A stretch of 64,000 nt of DNA from Micromonospora sp. RP3T (GTDB taxonomy: Bacteria > Actinomycetota > Actinomycetes > Mycobacteriales > Micromonosporaceae): contig NZ_PYPS01000033.1 of NCBI RefSeq assembly GCF_003027925.1, positions 1-64,000 on the forward strand. The letters are read 5' to 3'. The notes below the pieces were generated by a model, which ran no database searches, had not been told where the DNA came from, and worked only from the letters and a program-made list of their open reading frames with translations. Positions within the stretch are counted from its first letter, which is position 1, and every line of letters starts with the position of its first letter. The position numbers and the translations under genes are program-made. This document shows, one piece after another, positions 56,665 to 64,000 of this stretch.

Positions 56665-57717
56665 TCAGAGGAAGAGCACGCACATGGCGTACGCGGCCGG
56701 TGCGGCGAGCGCGAAGCCGCCCAGCGGCCCCTGCATGTGCCGGGCCGCCCACATGGTCGGCGGCTCGCCGGCCATCAGCCGGCCCGCCTCGGCGTACCCG
56801 ACGGCGAGGTCGGCCAGCACGGCGGTGGCGGCGGTGACCACCCCGACCAGCGCGGCGCTGGTCGGGGTGAAGCCGACCAGGTAGCTGCCGAGCACGGCGC
56901 TGGTCAGCGTGCCGAGCATGGCGCCCGCCACCACGCCGGCCGCGCCGCGCGGCACCTGGGGGGCGAGCCGGGGCCACGGGGCCACCGCGTCGGTCAGCCG
57001 GGCCACCAGCAGGGCCACCCCGGCGGCGGTGAGGCAGACCGTGATCGCCTGGGTGCCCTTGGGGATCCGGCTGAGCACGATGAGCGAGGCGAAGGCGACC
57101 ACCCCGACCACGATGAGCAGGGTGCCGCCCAGCGAGTCGGTCACCCGGACCCGGTCCACCCGGCGGACGAGCTGGCCCAGCACGCCGAGCACCAGGCCGG
57201 CGACCGCGGCGTACCCGAGCGGAGCCAGGCCGGCGACGTCCGCCCGTACGGCGGCGACGTCGGCGATCACCGCGGTGCCGGCGCTGACCAGCGCGACGAC
57301 CAGCAGCGCGGGCGGTCGCATGGCCATCGTCCAGGCGAGCACGTAGAGCAGTTGGACGCCGAAGATGATGGCCGCGAACGGCAACCGGTGGCCCGGGCCG
57401 GCGGTCTGCGCGCCGAGCACCAGGCCGACGCCGAGCAGCGCGGCGAAGCCGGCCACGGTGAGCGCCAGCGGCCGGCGGAACTCCACCGGCGGCACCTCGT
57501 CCTCGGGCACCTCGTCGGGGGCGTCGTCGGGGCGCCGGCTCGGGCCGCCCTTGCGGAGCCGACGGGGGCCCTTGCGCTCCCGCGGCTCCCCCTCCTCCGC
57601 ACCCGTCCCGGCGCGTGGGGCGGGTGGGTAGCCACGGGCCGGGCCGGACGGCCCGGAGGACGGGTCGTCGTCGGCCCACGGTTCACGACCGGCGTCGCGC
57701 GAGGTGGAGGGAAACAC
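56665..57717 (-). CDS. Polytopic membrane protein of unknown function
   Basis: 350 residues. A hydrophilic N-terminus with mixed charges (about 1-78, Pro/Arg/Glu-rich) precedes about eight to nine membrane helices (PLALTVAGFAALLGVGLVLG, LLIVVGVVAFASLIVLSR, GVVAGAMLGTLTSAVLGSYLV and others). No motif identifies a substrate or enzyme. A CACGAT box (57728-57723) lies five to six bases before GTG. Divergent from glnR with a 252-base gap. Confidence 0.75.
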   Translation of the reverse strand: MFPSTSRDAGREPWADDDPSSGPSGPARGYPPAPRAGTGAEEGEPRERKGPRRLRKGGPSRRPDDAPDEVPEDEVPPVEFRRPLALTVAGFAALLGVGLVLGAQTAGPGHRLPFAAIIFGVQLLYVLAWTMAMRPPALLVVALVSAGTAVIADVAAVRADVAGLAPLGYAAVAGLVLGVLGQLVRRVDRVRVTDSLGGTLLIVVGVVAFASLIVLSRIPKGTQAITVCLTAAGVALLVARLTDAVAPWPRLAPQVPRGAAGVVAGAMLGTLTSAVLGSYLVGFTPTSAALVGVVTAATAVLADLAVGYAEAGRLMAGEPPTMWAARHMQGPLGGFALAAPAAYAMCVLFL

Positions 57718-57969
57718 GCCCCGATCGTGCCAGACCCGGGCGGCCCGGCGGAGGTCACGGTTTCGGCAACGTTAAAACCTGCGCCGCGATCGAGGGCAGA
57801 AAGGGCAAACGGGAAAAGGCGCGAAGGTGACGGTCGGACCATCGGTTACGCTCGACCCGTTACCCCGCCCGTCAGCGACGCCGGGACCCACGCAAGTTCA
57901 CAGCGCCGCCCCCACCCGGGCGTGCCGCTGGTCGCGCGCGGCCGAAGGGCCGCCGGGACGGAGGTGATC

Positions 57970-58683
57970 GTGGAGCTCCTGCTGCTCGTGACCGCACGGG
58001 CCGGTGAGCCGTCGGCGGTGTTGCCGGCACTCGACCTGCTGCCGCATTCGGTGCGCACCGCACCCCGTGACGTCCGCACGCTGGTCTCCGGCCCGACGCC
58101 GGACGCCGTCCTGGTGGACGCCCGCTCCGAGCTGAGCGAGGCGCGGGCCACCTGCCGGATGCTGCACGCCACCGGGCTCGGGGTGCCGCTTGTCGCGGTG
58201 GTCACCGAGGCCGGCCTGATCGCGCTGAACGCCGACTGGGGCGTGGACGACGTGATCCTCGCCGGCGCCGGCCCGGCCGAGGTGGAGGCGCGCCTGCGGC
58301 TCGCGGTCGGCCGGCTGAACAACGCCGTCGCGGGCGCCGGCGGCTCGATCCGGGCCGGCGAGCTGAACATCGACCCGGACACGTACGCCGCCAAGCTGAA
58401 GGGCCGGCCGCTCGACCTGACCTACAAGGAGTTCGAGCTGTTGAAGTTCCTCGCCCAGCACCCGGGGCGGGTGTTCACCCGGGACCAGTTGCTGCGTGAG
58501 GTCTGGGGCTACGACTACTTCGGCGGCACCCGCACTGTCGACGTGCACGTCCGGCGGCTGCGCGCGAAGCTCGGCTCGGAGTACGAGTCGATGATCGGCA
58601 CGGTCCGCCAGGTCGGCTACAAGTTCGTCGTGCCGCCGTCGCGCTCGCTGCCGGAGTCGGAGCCCGCCCCGCTGCCGGTCTGA
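57970..58683 (+). CDS. glnR: Nitrogen response regulator GlnR (OmpR-type)
   Basis: 237 residues. Receiver-like domain (1-115) with PDAVLVDARSELSEARATCRMLHATGLGVPLVAVVTEAGLIALNADWGVDDVIL, closely following Streptomyces GlnR, an orphan regulator whose Asp is not phosphorylated in the usual way; then a winged helix with KLKGRPLDLTYKEFELLKFLAQHPGRVFTRDQLLREVWGYDYFGGTRTVDVHVRRLRAKLG. GlnR controls glutamine synthetase, ammonium and other nitrogen genes. GGAGG five bases before GTG 57970 fixes the start. Followed by mshD and pst as in mycobacteria. Confidence 0.95.
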   Translation: MELLLLVTARAGEPSAVLPALDLLPHSVRTAPRDVRTLVSGPTPDAVLVDARSELSEARATCRMLHATGLGVPLVAVVTEAGLIALNADWGVDDVILAGAGPAEVEARLRLAVGRLNNAVAGAGGSIRAGELNIDPDTYAAKLKGRPLDLTYKEFELLKFLAQHPGRVFTRDQLLREVWGYDYFGGTRTVDVHVRRLRAKLGSEYESMIGTVRQVGYKFVVPPSRSLPESEPAPLPV

Positions 58684-58783
58684 CCGCCACCCCTGCGGGG
58701 GGATATTTTCCCTATATGCCCCATTTGAACACTGAACCGCTCATATCCTGACTGCCGGATTGGTCAGGTTGAGGGGGGCCACG

Positions 58784-58828
58784 GTGCGCGCGGTGACCAC
58801 GGGGGCGGCGAACGGCCGGTACCACTGA
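58784..58828 (+). CDS. Possible 14-codon upstream ORF
   Basis: GTG 58784 preceded by GAGGGGGG encodes V-R-A-V-T-T-G-A-A-N-G-R-Y-H and stops with TGA whose last A is the first base of the deacetylase ATG (TGATG). It could couple translation of the next gene, which lacks its own strong RBS. Too short to prove by codon use. Confidence 0.35.
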   Translation: MRAVTTGAANGRYH

Positions 58829-59658
58829 TGTCCGGCTCGACGCTCAGAGCGGTGGCGGTGGTGACGGCGGTGCTCATCGGGCTGCTGGCCTCGGCGTACG
58901 CGCTGGGCCGCGGTCTGGTGCCGCAGCGGCATCCGACCGCCACCGGTGTGACCACCGCCGCCAACGCCCCGCACTACGCCGACCAGCCGCCGGACACCGC
59001 CCGACCGAGCCCGGACGCCACCGCGAGCGCGCCGGCCGTCACCGGCGACGGCGACGGCCCGTACGGCGCCCACGTCACCACCGGCTCGTCCCGGGTCGCG
59101 TTGACCTTCGACGACGGCCCCGACCCCCGGTGGACGCCACAGGTGCTCGCCCTGCTGAGCCAGTACGGCGTCAAGGCCACGTTCTGCGTCGTCGGCGAGA
59201 ACGCGGAGAGCTACCCCGACCTGGTCCGCTCCATCGCGGCCGAGGGGCACACGCTGTGCAACCACTCCTGGAAGCACGACGTCAACCTGGGCCGGCGCAC
59301 CCCGGAGACGATCCGGGCGGACCTGACCCGCACCAACGACGCGATCCTGGCCGCCGCGCCGGGCGCCCGGATCGCGTACTACCGTCAGCCGGGCGGCGCC
59401 TGGACCGGCACGGTGGCGTCGACCTGCGCGGAGCTGGGCCTCACGCCGCTGCACTGGAGCGTCGACCCGTCGGACTGGCGGGCGCCGGGGGCGGCGACCG
59501 TGGCGGCGCGGATCCGCGCGCAGATCGCGCCCGGCGCGATCGTGCTCATGCACGACGCGGGCGGGGACCGCTCCGGCACGGTCGCGGCGTTGCAGCAGCT
59601 CCTGCCCGAACTGCTCGCGCGGTACGAGCTGGAACCGCTGCCCACCCGCGTCCCGTGA
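58828..59658 (+). CDS. Polysaccharide deacetylase (NodB domain), membrane-anchored
   Basis: 276 residues. N-terminal membrane helix (VAVVTAVLIGLLASAYALG), a Thr/Pro-rich linker, then a CE4 NodB domain from about 85: LTFDDGPDPRWTP (metal Asp pair), HTLCNHSWKHDVNL (HxxxH zinc), RQPGGAW, HWSVDPSDW and VLMHDAGGDR (catalytic His). It likely deacetylates peptidoglycan or chitin-like sugars outside the membrane. Start is by overlap with a tiny upstream ORF; no strong RBS. Confidence 0.9.
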   Translation: MSGSTLRAVAVVTAVLIGLLASAYALGRGLVPQRHPTATGVTTAANAPHYADQPPDTARPSPDATASAPAVTGDGDGPYGAHVTTGSSRVALTFDDGPDPRWTPQVLALLSQYGVKATFCVVGENAESYPDLVRSIAAEGHTLCNHSWKHDVNLGRRTPETIRADLTRTNDAILAAAPGARIAYYRQPGGAWTGTVASTCAELGLTPLHWSVDPSDWRAPGAATVAARIRAQIAPGAIVLMHDAGGDRSGTVAALQQLLPELLARYELEPLPTRVP

Positions 59659-59725
59659 CGAGCGCCACCGCACGCCGTCGCCGCTCACCGGGAACGACCG
59701 CCCGCCGGCCGCTACCGTGACGGGG

Positions 59726-60682
59726 GTGAGCAGCACCGAGCCGACCAGCGGTCCCGAATCCGAGACAGCGACCCCGACCGGCCCTGTCGCCTCCACCGAC
59801 CGGCTGACCACGGCCGAGATCGCCGACGTGCTGGCGCTGGCCGGCGCGGCCGGCGACACCGACGGCGCCGATCCGCTCGACGAGCACGTGCTGCTGCGGC
59901 TGCGCGACCCGGCGGCCCCGGCCGTGCACCTCACCGCCCGTGCCGCCGACGGCACCCTGACCGGGTACGCGCACCTGGACACCACCGCCCCGGCCGAGGG
60001 CGTCGGCGTGGAGCTGGTGGTGCACCCGGCGTACCGGCGGCGGGGCACCGGCCGGACGCTGGCCCGCGGCGTGCTGGCCGCCGCCACCGGGCCGCTGCGC
60101 GCCTGGGCGCACGGTGACCACCCGTCCGCCGCCGCGCTCGCGGTCGACCTCGGCTTCACCCGGGCCCGGGTGCTCTGGCAGCTCCGCCGCCCGCTGACCG
60201 GGGCGGTGCCCATGCCGGCCCTGCCGGAGGGTGTGGAGCTGCGCGCGTTCCGCCCCGGGGAGGACGACGAGAACTGGCTGGCGGTCAACAACGCGGCGTT
60301 CGCCCAGCATCCCGAGCAGGGCCGGTGGACGCTCGACGACCTGCGGGTACGTCTCGCCGAACCGTGGTTCGACCCGGCCGGCTTCCTGCTCGCGGTGGAC
60401 GCCGCCACCGGCCGGCTGCTCGGCTTCCACTGGACCAAGGTGCACGAGCGGCCCGGCTCGGCCCGGATCGGCGAGGTCTACGTGCTCGGCGTCGACCCGT
60501 CCGTGCACCGGGGCGGGCTCGGCCGGGCGCTCACCGCCGCCGGCCTGGCCCACCTGCGCGAGCAGCGCGGGCTGGACCGGGTGATGCTCTACGTCGACGA
60601 GAGCAACACCGGCGCCGTCTCGCTCTACGAGCGGACCGGTTTCGCCCGCTGGTCCGCGCACGTCAACTACCAGCGCGCCTGA
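59726..60682 (+). CDS. mshD: Mycothiol synthase MshD
   Basis: 318 residues, two GNAT domains. Transfers acetyl from acetyl-CoA to Cys-GlcN-Ins, the last step of mycothiol synthesis. Motifs: VELVVHPAYRRRGTGRTLA, AFAQHPEQGRWTLDDL, FHWTKVHE, GEVYVLGVDPSVHRGGLGRALT and LYVDESNTGAVSLYERTGF, all typical of MshD. TACCGT (59713-59718) lies seven bases before GTG 59726, so that start is preferred over GTG 59717, which overlaps the box. Followed by pst genes as in mycobacteria. Confidence 0.95.
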   Translation: MSSTEPTSGPESETATPTGPVASTDRLTTAEIADVLALAGAAGDTDGADPLDEHVLLRLRDPAAPAVHLTARAADGTLTGYAHLDTTAPAEGVGVELVVHPAYRRRGTGRTLARGVLAAATGPLRAWAHGDHPSAAALAVDLGFTRARVLWQLRRPLTGAVPMPALPEGVELRAFRPGEDDENWLAVNNAAFAQHPEQGRWTLDDLRVRLAEPWFDPAGFLLAVDAATGRLLGFHWTKVHERPGSARIGEVYVLGVDPSVHRGGLGRALTAAGLAHLREQRGLDRVMLYVDESNTGAVSLYERTGFARWSAHVNYQRA

Positions 60683-60781
60683 ACCCGGGCGGAAAAACCG
60701 CCCTCGGCGGCGCGCAGGGGTCGCCAGTTCACGAAATGGACAGGCCCACCTCAGCGTACGGCCATCTCGCCGGCCGGACCT

Positions 60782-60836
60782 GTTCATCCCGCGTTCACTT
60801 CCGACCGGCGAACCGTCCACCTGGTCCTCCTAACTT
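60782..60836 (+). promoter_or_regulatory. PHO box and promoter of pstSCA
   Basis: Two clean 11-nt direct repeats, GTTCATCCCGC (60782-60792) and GTTCACTTCCG (60793-60803), then weaker units at 60804 and 60815 (GTCCACCTGGT), followed by -10 TAACTT (60831-60836). The repeats cover the -35 area, as expected for activation by phosphorylated RegX3/PhoP. The transcript would have about 68 bases of leader. Confidence 0.82.
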
Positions 60837-60910
60837 TCACGTCAAGCCGGTCAGCGCCGGCCCCCGGAACCCCGGGCGACCTGACAAAGACGTGAAGGGA
60901 AACCCCTCAA

Positions 60911-62014
60911 GTGAAGCTCCAGCGGCACGGCGCCATCGCCTGTCTCGCTCTTACCGCGGTTCTCGGTCTCAGCGCCTGCGGCTCGGACAACAACGAGCCG
61001 GCCGGTGCGTCCGCCTCGGGCTCCACCGCCGCCGTCGACTGCGGCAAGGGCACGCTGAACGCGCAGGGCTCCTCCGCGCAGAAGAACGCCATGGCCGAGT
61101 GGATCAAGGCGTACCAGCAGAAGTGCGCGGGCACCACGATCAACTACGAGCCGAGCGGCTCCGGCGCCGGCATCCAGGCGTTCATCGCCGGCACCGCCGA
61201 CTTCGCCGGCTCCGACTCCGCGCTCAAGCCGGAGGAGCAGCCGCAGGCCGACGCCAAGTGCGCCGGTGGCCAGGCCCTCAACCTGCCGATGGTGATCGGC
61301 CCGGTCGCGGTCGTCTACAACGTCAGCGGCGCGGACAACCTCCAGTTCAGCCCGGCCACCCTGGCCAAGATCTTCGCCGGCAAGGTCACCAAGTGGGACG
61401 ACCCGGCGATCAAGGCCGACAACCCGGACGCCAAGCTGCCGTCGGCCGCGATCCAGGCGGTGCACCGCTCCGACGAGTCGGGCACCACCGACAACTTCAC
61501 CAAGTACCTCGCCAAGACCGCCGGATCCGACTGGACCTTCGAGAACTCGAAGGCGTGGAAGGCCCCGGGCGGCGTCGGCGCGGCCAAGTCCGACGGTGTG
61601 GCCAGCAAGGTCAAGAGCACCGACGGCACCATCAGCTACGTCGAGTGGTCGTACGCCGAGAACTCCGGCCTGAAGATGGCCAAGGTCAAGAACGGCGCCG
61701 GTGAGTTCACCGAGCTGACCGCCGAGTCGGCCGGCAAGACCATCGCCGGGGCCACGTTCGAGGGCCAGGGCAACGACCTCAAGATGTCGATCGACTACAA
61801 CACCAAGGAGGCCGGGGCGTACCCGATCGTCCTGGCGACCTACGAGATCGTCTGCAGCAAGGGCCTCGCCGCCGACAAGCTCCCGCTGGTCAAGGGGCTG
61901 CTCGGCCACGCGGCCAGCGCGGAGGGCCAGCAGGAGCTGGTCGAGCTGGGCTACGCCCCGCTCCCCGACGAGGTCCGCACCAAGGTCGAGGCCGCGGTCA
62001 AGAGCCTCTCCTGA
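60911..62014 (+). CDS. pstS: Phosphate ABC transporter substrate-binding lipoprotein PstS
   Basis: 367 residues. Signal with lipobox LGLSAC, then the PstS fold: LNAQGSSAQKNAMAEW (phosphate-binding Ser), NYEPSGSGAGIQAFIAGTADFAGSDSAL, VHRSDESGTTDNFTKYL and GTISYVEWSYAE. It captures phosphate outside the membrane for PstC-PstA. GTG start with AAGGGAAA upstream. PHO box at 60782 predicts induction at low phosphate through SenX3-RegX3, also encoded here. Confidence 0.96.
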   Translation: MKLQRHGAIACLALTAVLGLSACGSDNNEPAGASASGSTAAVDCGKGTLNAQGSSAQKNAMAEWIKAYQQKCAGTTINYEPSGSGAGIQAFIAGTADFAGSDSALKPEEQPQADAKCAGGQALNLPMVIGPVAVVYNVSGADNLQFSPATLAKIFAGKVTKWDDPAIKADNPDAKLPSAAIQAVHRSDESGTTDNFTKYLAKTAGSDWTFENSKAWKAPGGVGAAKSDGVASKVKSTDGTISYVEWSYAENSGLKMAKVKNGAGEFTELTAESAGKTIAGATFEGQGNDLKMSIDYNTKEAGAYPIVLATYEIVCSKGLAADKLPLVKGLLGHAASAEGQQELVELGYAPLPDEVRTKVEAAVKSLS

Positions 62015-62055
62015 CGCCCTGATCGACACCACCTCAACGCGAAACGAGCGAGCAG

Positions 62056-63141
62056 ATGGGTGACACCCCTCAGCGCTCGGCGCACGCCGGCACCGGCGGG
62101 ACCCCCGTGGCCACGAGCCACGAGCGGCCCGCCGGTGCCTCGGCGCGTGTGGCCGAGCGCTCCGGCAACCCTGGCCGCCCCGACGGCGGCCTCGGCGGGG
62201 GCGGCGGCCTGCCCCGCGCCCGCGCCTTCGGCGCGGAACGGGCGTTCCGTGGCCTGACCCTGGCCGCCGGCAGCACCGTACTGATCGTCATCGCGGCCAT
62301 CGCGATCTTCCTGATCGCCAAGGCCGTACCGGCGCTGCGGGCCAACACCGAGTCGTTCTGGACCTTCGAGGGCTGGTTCCCGAACGACAACCCGCCGAAG
62401 TTCGGCATCGGCGCGCTCGCCTTCGGCACCGTCCTCAGCTCGCTGCTGGCGCTGCTCGTGGCCGTGCCCGTCGCGCTGGGCATCGCCCTCTACCTGTCGC
62501 ACTACGCCCCGCGCCGGCTCGGCAACAGCCTGGGCTTCCTGATCGACCTGCTGGCCGCCGTGCCGAGCGTGGTGTTCGGCCTCTGGGGCCGGGACTACTT
62601 CGCCGGCCCGGTCGCCGACCTCTCCGCCTGGCTGAACAAGTACTTCGGCTGGATCCCGATCTTCGGCGAGGGTCCGTACGGCAGCTCGATCCTGCTCGGC
62701 TCCGTGGTGCTGGCGATCATGGTGCTGCCGATCGTCACCTCGCTCTCCCGCGAGGTCTTCCGGCAGACCCCGACCGCCAACGAGGAGGCCGCGCTCGCGC
62801 TCGGCGCCACCCGCTGGGAGATGATCCGCACCGCGGTCCTGCCGTACGGCCGGCCGGGTGTCATCGCCGCGGTGATGCTGGGCCTGGGCCGGGCGCTCGG
62901 CGAGACCATCGCGCTCGCGCTGACGCTCGGCTCGACGTACGCCATCTCGTTCAACATCCTCGAAGCCGGCGGCAACTCGATCGCCGCGAACATCGCCAAC
63001 CGCTTCGGCGAGGCGAACGACACCGGCCGCGGCGCGCTGATCGCCTCCGGCCTGGTGCTGTTCGCGATCACGCTGATCGTCAACATCACCGCGCGGGCGA
63101 TCATCTACCGTCGCCGCGAGTTCACGGAGTCGGCTGCCTGA
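62056..63141 (+). CDS. pstC: Phosphate ABC transporter permease PstC
   Basis: 361 residues, with a long Gly/Pro/Arg-rich cytoplasmic N-terminus (about 1-65) and about six membrane helices. Family segments: AVPSVVFGLWG, EAALALGATRWEMIRTAVLPYGRPGVIAAVMLGLGRALGETIA (EAA loop and RALGET) typical of PstC. The N-terminal extension is longer than in E. coli. Stop overlaps the pstA start by one base (TGATG). 41 bases after pstS. Confidence 0.95.
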   Translation: MGDTPQRSAHAGTGGTPVATSHERPAGASARVAERSGNPGRPDGGLGGGGGLPRARAFGAERAFRGLTLAAGSTVLIVIAAIAIFLIAKAVPALRANTESFWTFEGWFPNDNPPKFGIGALAFGTVLSSLLALLVAVPVALGIALYLSHYAPRRLGNSLGFLIDLLAAVPSVVFGLWGRDYFAGPVADLSAWLNKYFGWIPIFGEGPYGSSILLGSVVLAIMVLPIVTSLSREVFRQTPTANEEAALALGATRWEMIRTAVLPYGRPGVIAAVMLGLGRALGETIALALTLGSTYAISFNILEAGGNSIAANIANRFGEANDTGRGALIASGLVLFAITLIVNITARAIIYRRREFTESAA

Positions 63142-64000
63142 TGACCACCACACTCCCCACCCACCGCCCGCGCCCGCCGGCCCAGCCGGCCACGCTGCGG
63201 GCGAGGCGGCTTCCCGCGTACGCCGCGCCCGCCATCGCCGTCGCGGCGCTGCTGCTGTCGGCGGGCCTCGTCTACGGCGCCGGCATCGGCGGCCCGGTCC
63301 TGGTCGTGGTGGTCGGCGCGCTGCTCTACCTGGTCGGTCTCTTCGTCGCGGCGAACGCGGTGGAGGGTCGCCGGTCGGCCCGCGACCGGACCTGGAGCGC
63401 ACTGATCCACTCCGCGTTCGTGCTGGCCGTGCTGCCGCTGGCGTCGGTGGTCTGGACGCTGGTGAGCAAGGGCTCCGAGCGGTTGGACGCGAACTTCTTC
63501 GGCACCTCGATGAACAACATCGGGGCGCGGGACGCCAACGGCGGCGCCTACCACGCGATCATCGGCACGCTGGAGCAGGTCGGCATCGCCGCGTTGATCA
63601 CCGTGCCGCTCGGCGTGCTCTGCGCGATCTACATCGTCGAGTACGGCCGCGGCCGGTTCGCGTTCACCATCCGCTTCTTCGTGGACGTGATGACCGGCAT
63701 CCCGTCGATCGTCACCGGCCTGTTCGTGCTGGCGTTCTGGGTGCTGATCGTCTCGCCGTGGTTCAACGACGGCCGGCCGGGCTTCTCCGGCTTCGCCGCC
63801 GCGCTGGCGTTGAGCGTGCTCATGCTGCCCACCGTGGTCCGCTCCACCGAGGAGATGCTCCGGCTGGTGCCGGCGCCGCTGCGCGAGGGCGCGTACGCGC
63901 TCGGCGTGCCGAAGTGGAAGACCATCCTGCGGGTCGTGCTGCCGACCGCGCTGCCCGGCATCGTCACCGGCATCATGCTCGCCATCGCGCGGGCCGCCGG
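63141..64000 (+). CDS. pstA: Phosphate ABC transporter permease PstA (truncated by the window)
   Basis: 286 residues are in the window; the end lies beyond it. A Pro/Arg-rich start is followed by helices (AAPAIAVAALLLSAGLVYGA, GPVLVVVVGALLYLVGLFV and others), then the PstA segments GTLEQVGIAALITVPLGVLCAIYIVEYG, TGIPSIVTGLFVLAFWVLI, REGAYALGVPKWKTILRVVLPTALPGIVTGIMLAIARA. Starts in the pstC stop (TGATG). pstB, the ATPase, should follow. Confidence 0.94.
   Translation, partial: MTTTLPTHRPRPPAQPATLRARRLPAYAAPAIAVAALLLSAGLVYGAGIGGPVLVVVVGALLYLVGLFVAANAVEGRRSARDRTWSALIHSAFVLAVLPLASVVWTLVSKGSERLDANFFGTSMNNIGARDANGGAYHAIIGTLEQVGIAALITVPLGVLCAIYIVEYGRGRFAFTIRFFVDVMTGIPSIVTGLFVLAFWVLIVSPWFNDGRPGFSGFAAALALSVLMLPTVVRSTEEMLRLVPAPLREGAYALGVPKWKTILRVVLPTALPGIVTGIMLAIARAA

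Noticed and set aside
1..64000. tRNA, rRNA, CRISPR or prophage
   Set aside because: No cloverleaf, no spaced direct repeats of CRISPR size and no integrase, terminase or capsid genes were recognised in reading both strands.

Overview
The DNA is very G+C-rich and densely coded on both strands, with GTG/TTG starts, mycothiol genes (mshA, mshD and a mycothiol-dependent isomerase-like protein), an F420-type reductase, SenX3-RegX3 phosphate control and a GlnR regulator. This points to an actinomycete chromosome. The REP-like GGGGCCCC palindromes and gene content suggest Micromonospora or a close relative; that genus call is inference. I see no rRNA, tRNA, CRISPR array, insertion sequence or prophage, so this is core chromosome with small accessory patches.

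Layout. 1-7.7 kb: the end of an envelope adaptor protein, a membrane-anchored metalloprotease, a TetR-controlled operon (with a frameshifted hydrolase), proline dehydrogenase, a YgiB/YgiC-like lipoprotein plus ATP-grasp pair, and a CGNR-type regulator. 7.7-25.6 kb: a block whose order recalls the mycobacterial ppx1/senX3-regX3/gpm1/mshA region: sugar isomerase, Ppx, a cysteine-rich unknown, regX3, senX3, divergent phoU, gpmA, two tandem MFS exporters, a histone-like Rho-N protein, a YbjN protein, mshA, SDR, methyltransferase and murB. 26.4-32.2 kb: a complete cello-oligosaccharide-type ABC operon (binding protein, two permeases, GH1 beta-glucosidase, LacI repressor) with two operators around its promoter. 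32-41.5 kb: mixed metabolic and unknown genes, including a trypsin-fold protein that has lost all three catalytic residues and carries about ten FG-GAP-like repeats. 41.5-43.3 kb: HTH - HbhA-like - DUF2516, the order found in mycobacteria. 43.4-49.4 kb: hydrolase, asparaginase, BKACE, YgfZ, Fur, pabC and nitrobindin-like genes. 49.4-54.2 kb: small and unusual genes (34-aa membrane protein, DsrE, SCP2 + glycogen debranching, mini-GntR + two short ORFs) that interrupt a mycobacteria-like order. 54.3-64 kb: DUF1416/sulfurtransferase behind a 25-codon Cys-rich leader peptide, an LmeA-like protein, glnR, a deacetylase, mshD, and PHO-box-controlled pstS-pstC-pstA (pstA cut by the window end).

Three patterns run across the window. 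(1) About 25 genes have a TANNNT -10 box ending 6-8 nt before the start codon with no room for a ribosome binding site, so they are probably leaderless; this revises several starts. (2) Six copies of a two-palindrome GGGGCCCC repeat sit mostly at gene ends and in four cases contain the stop codon(s). (3) Five long hairpins with related arms (GATC-NNG-N-A...) sit just after genes and differ between copies in ways that keep pairing. Phosphate is a recurrent theme: senX3-regX3, phoU, Ppx and pst, with 11-nt PHO-type repeats at senX3/phoU and pstS.
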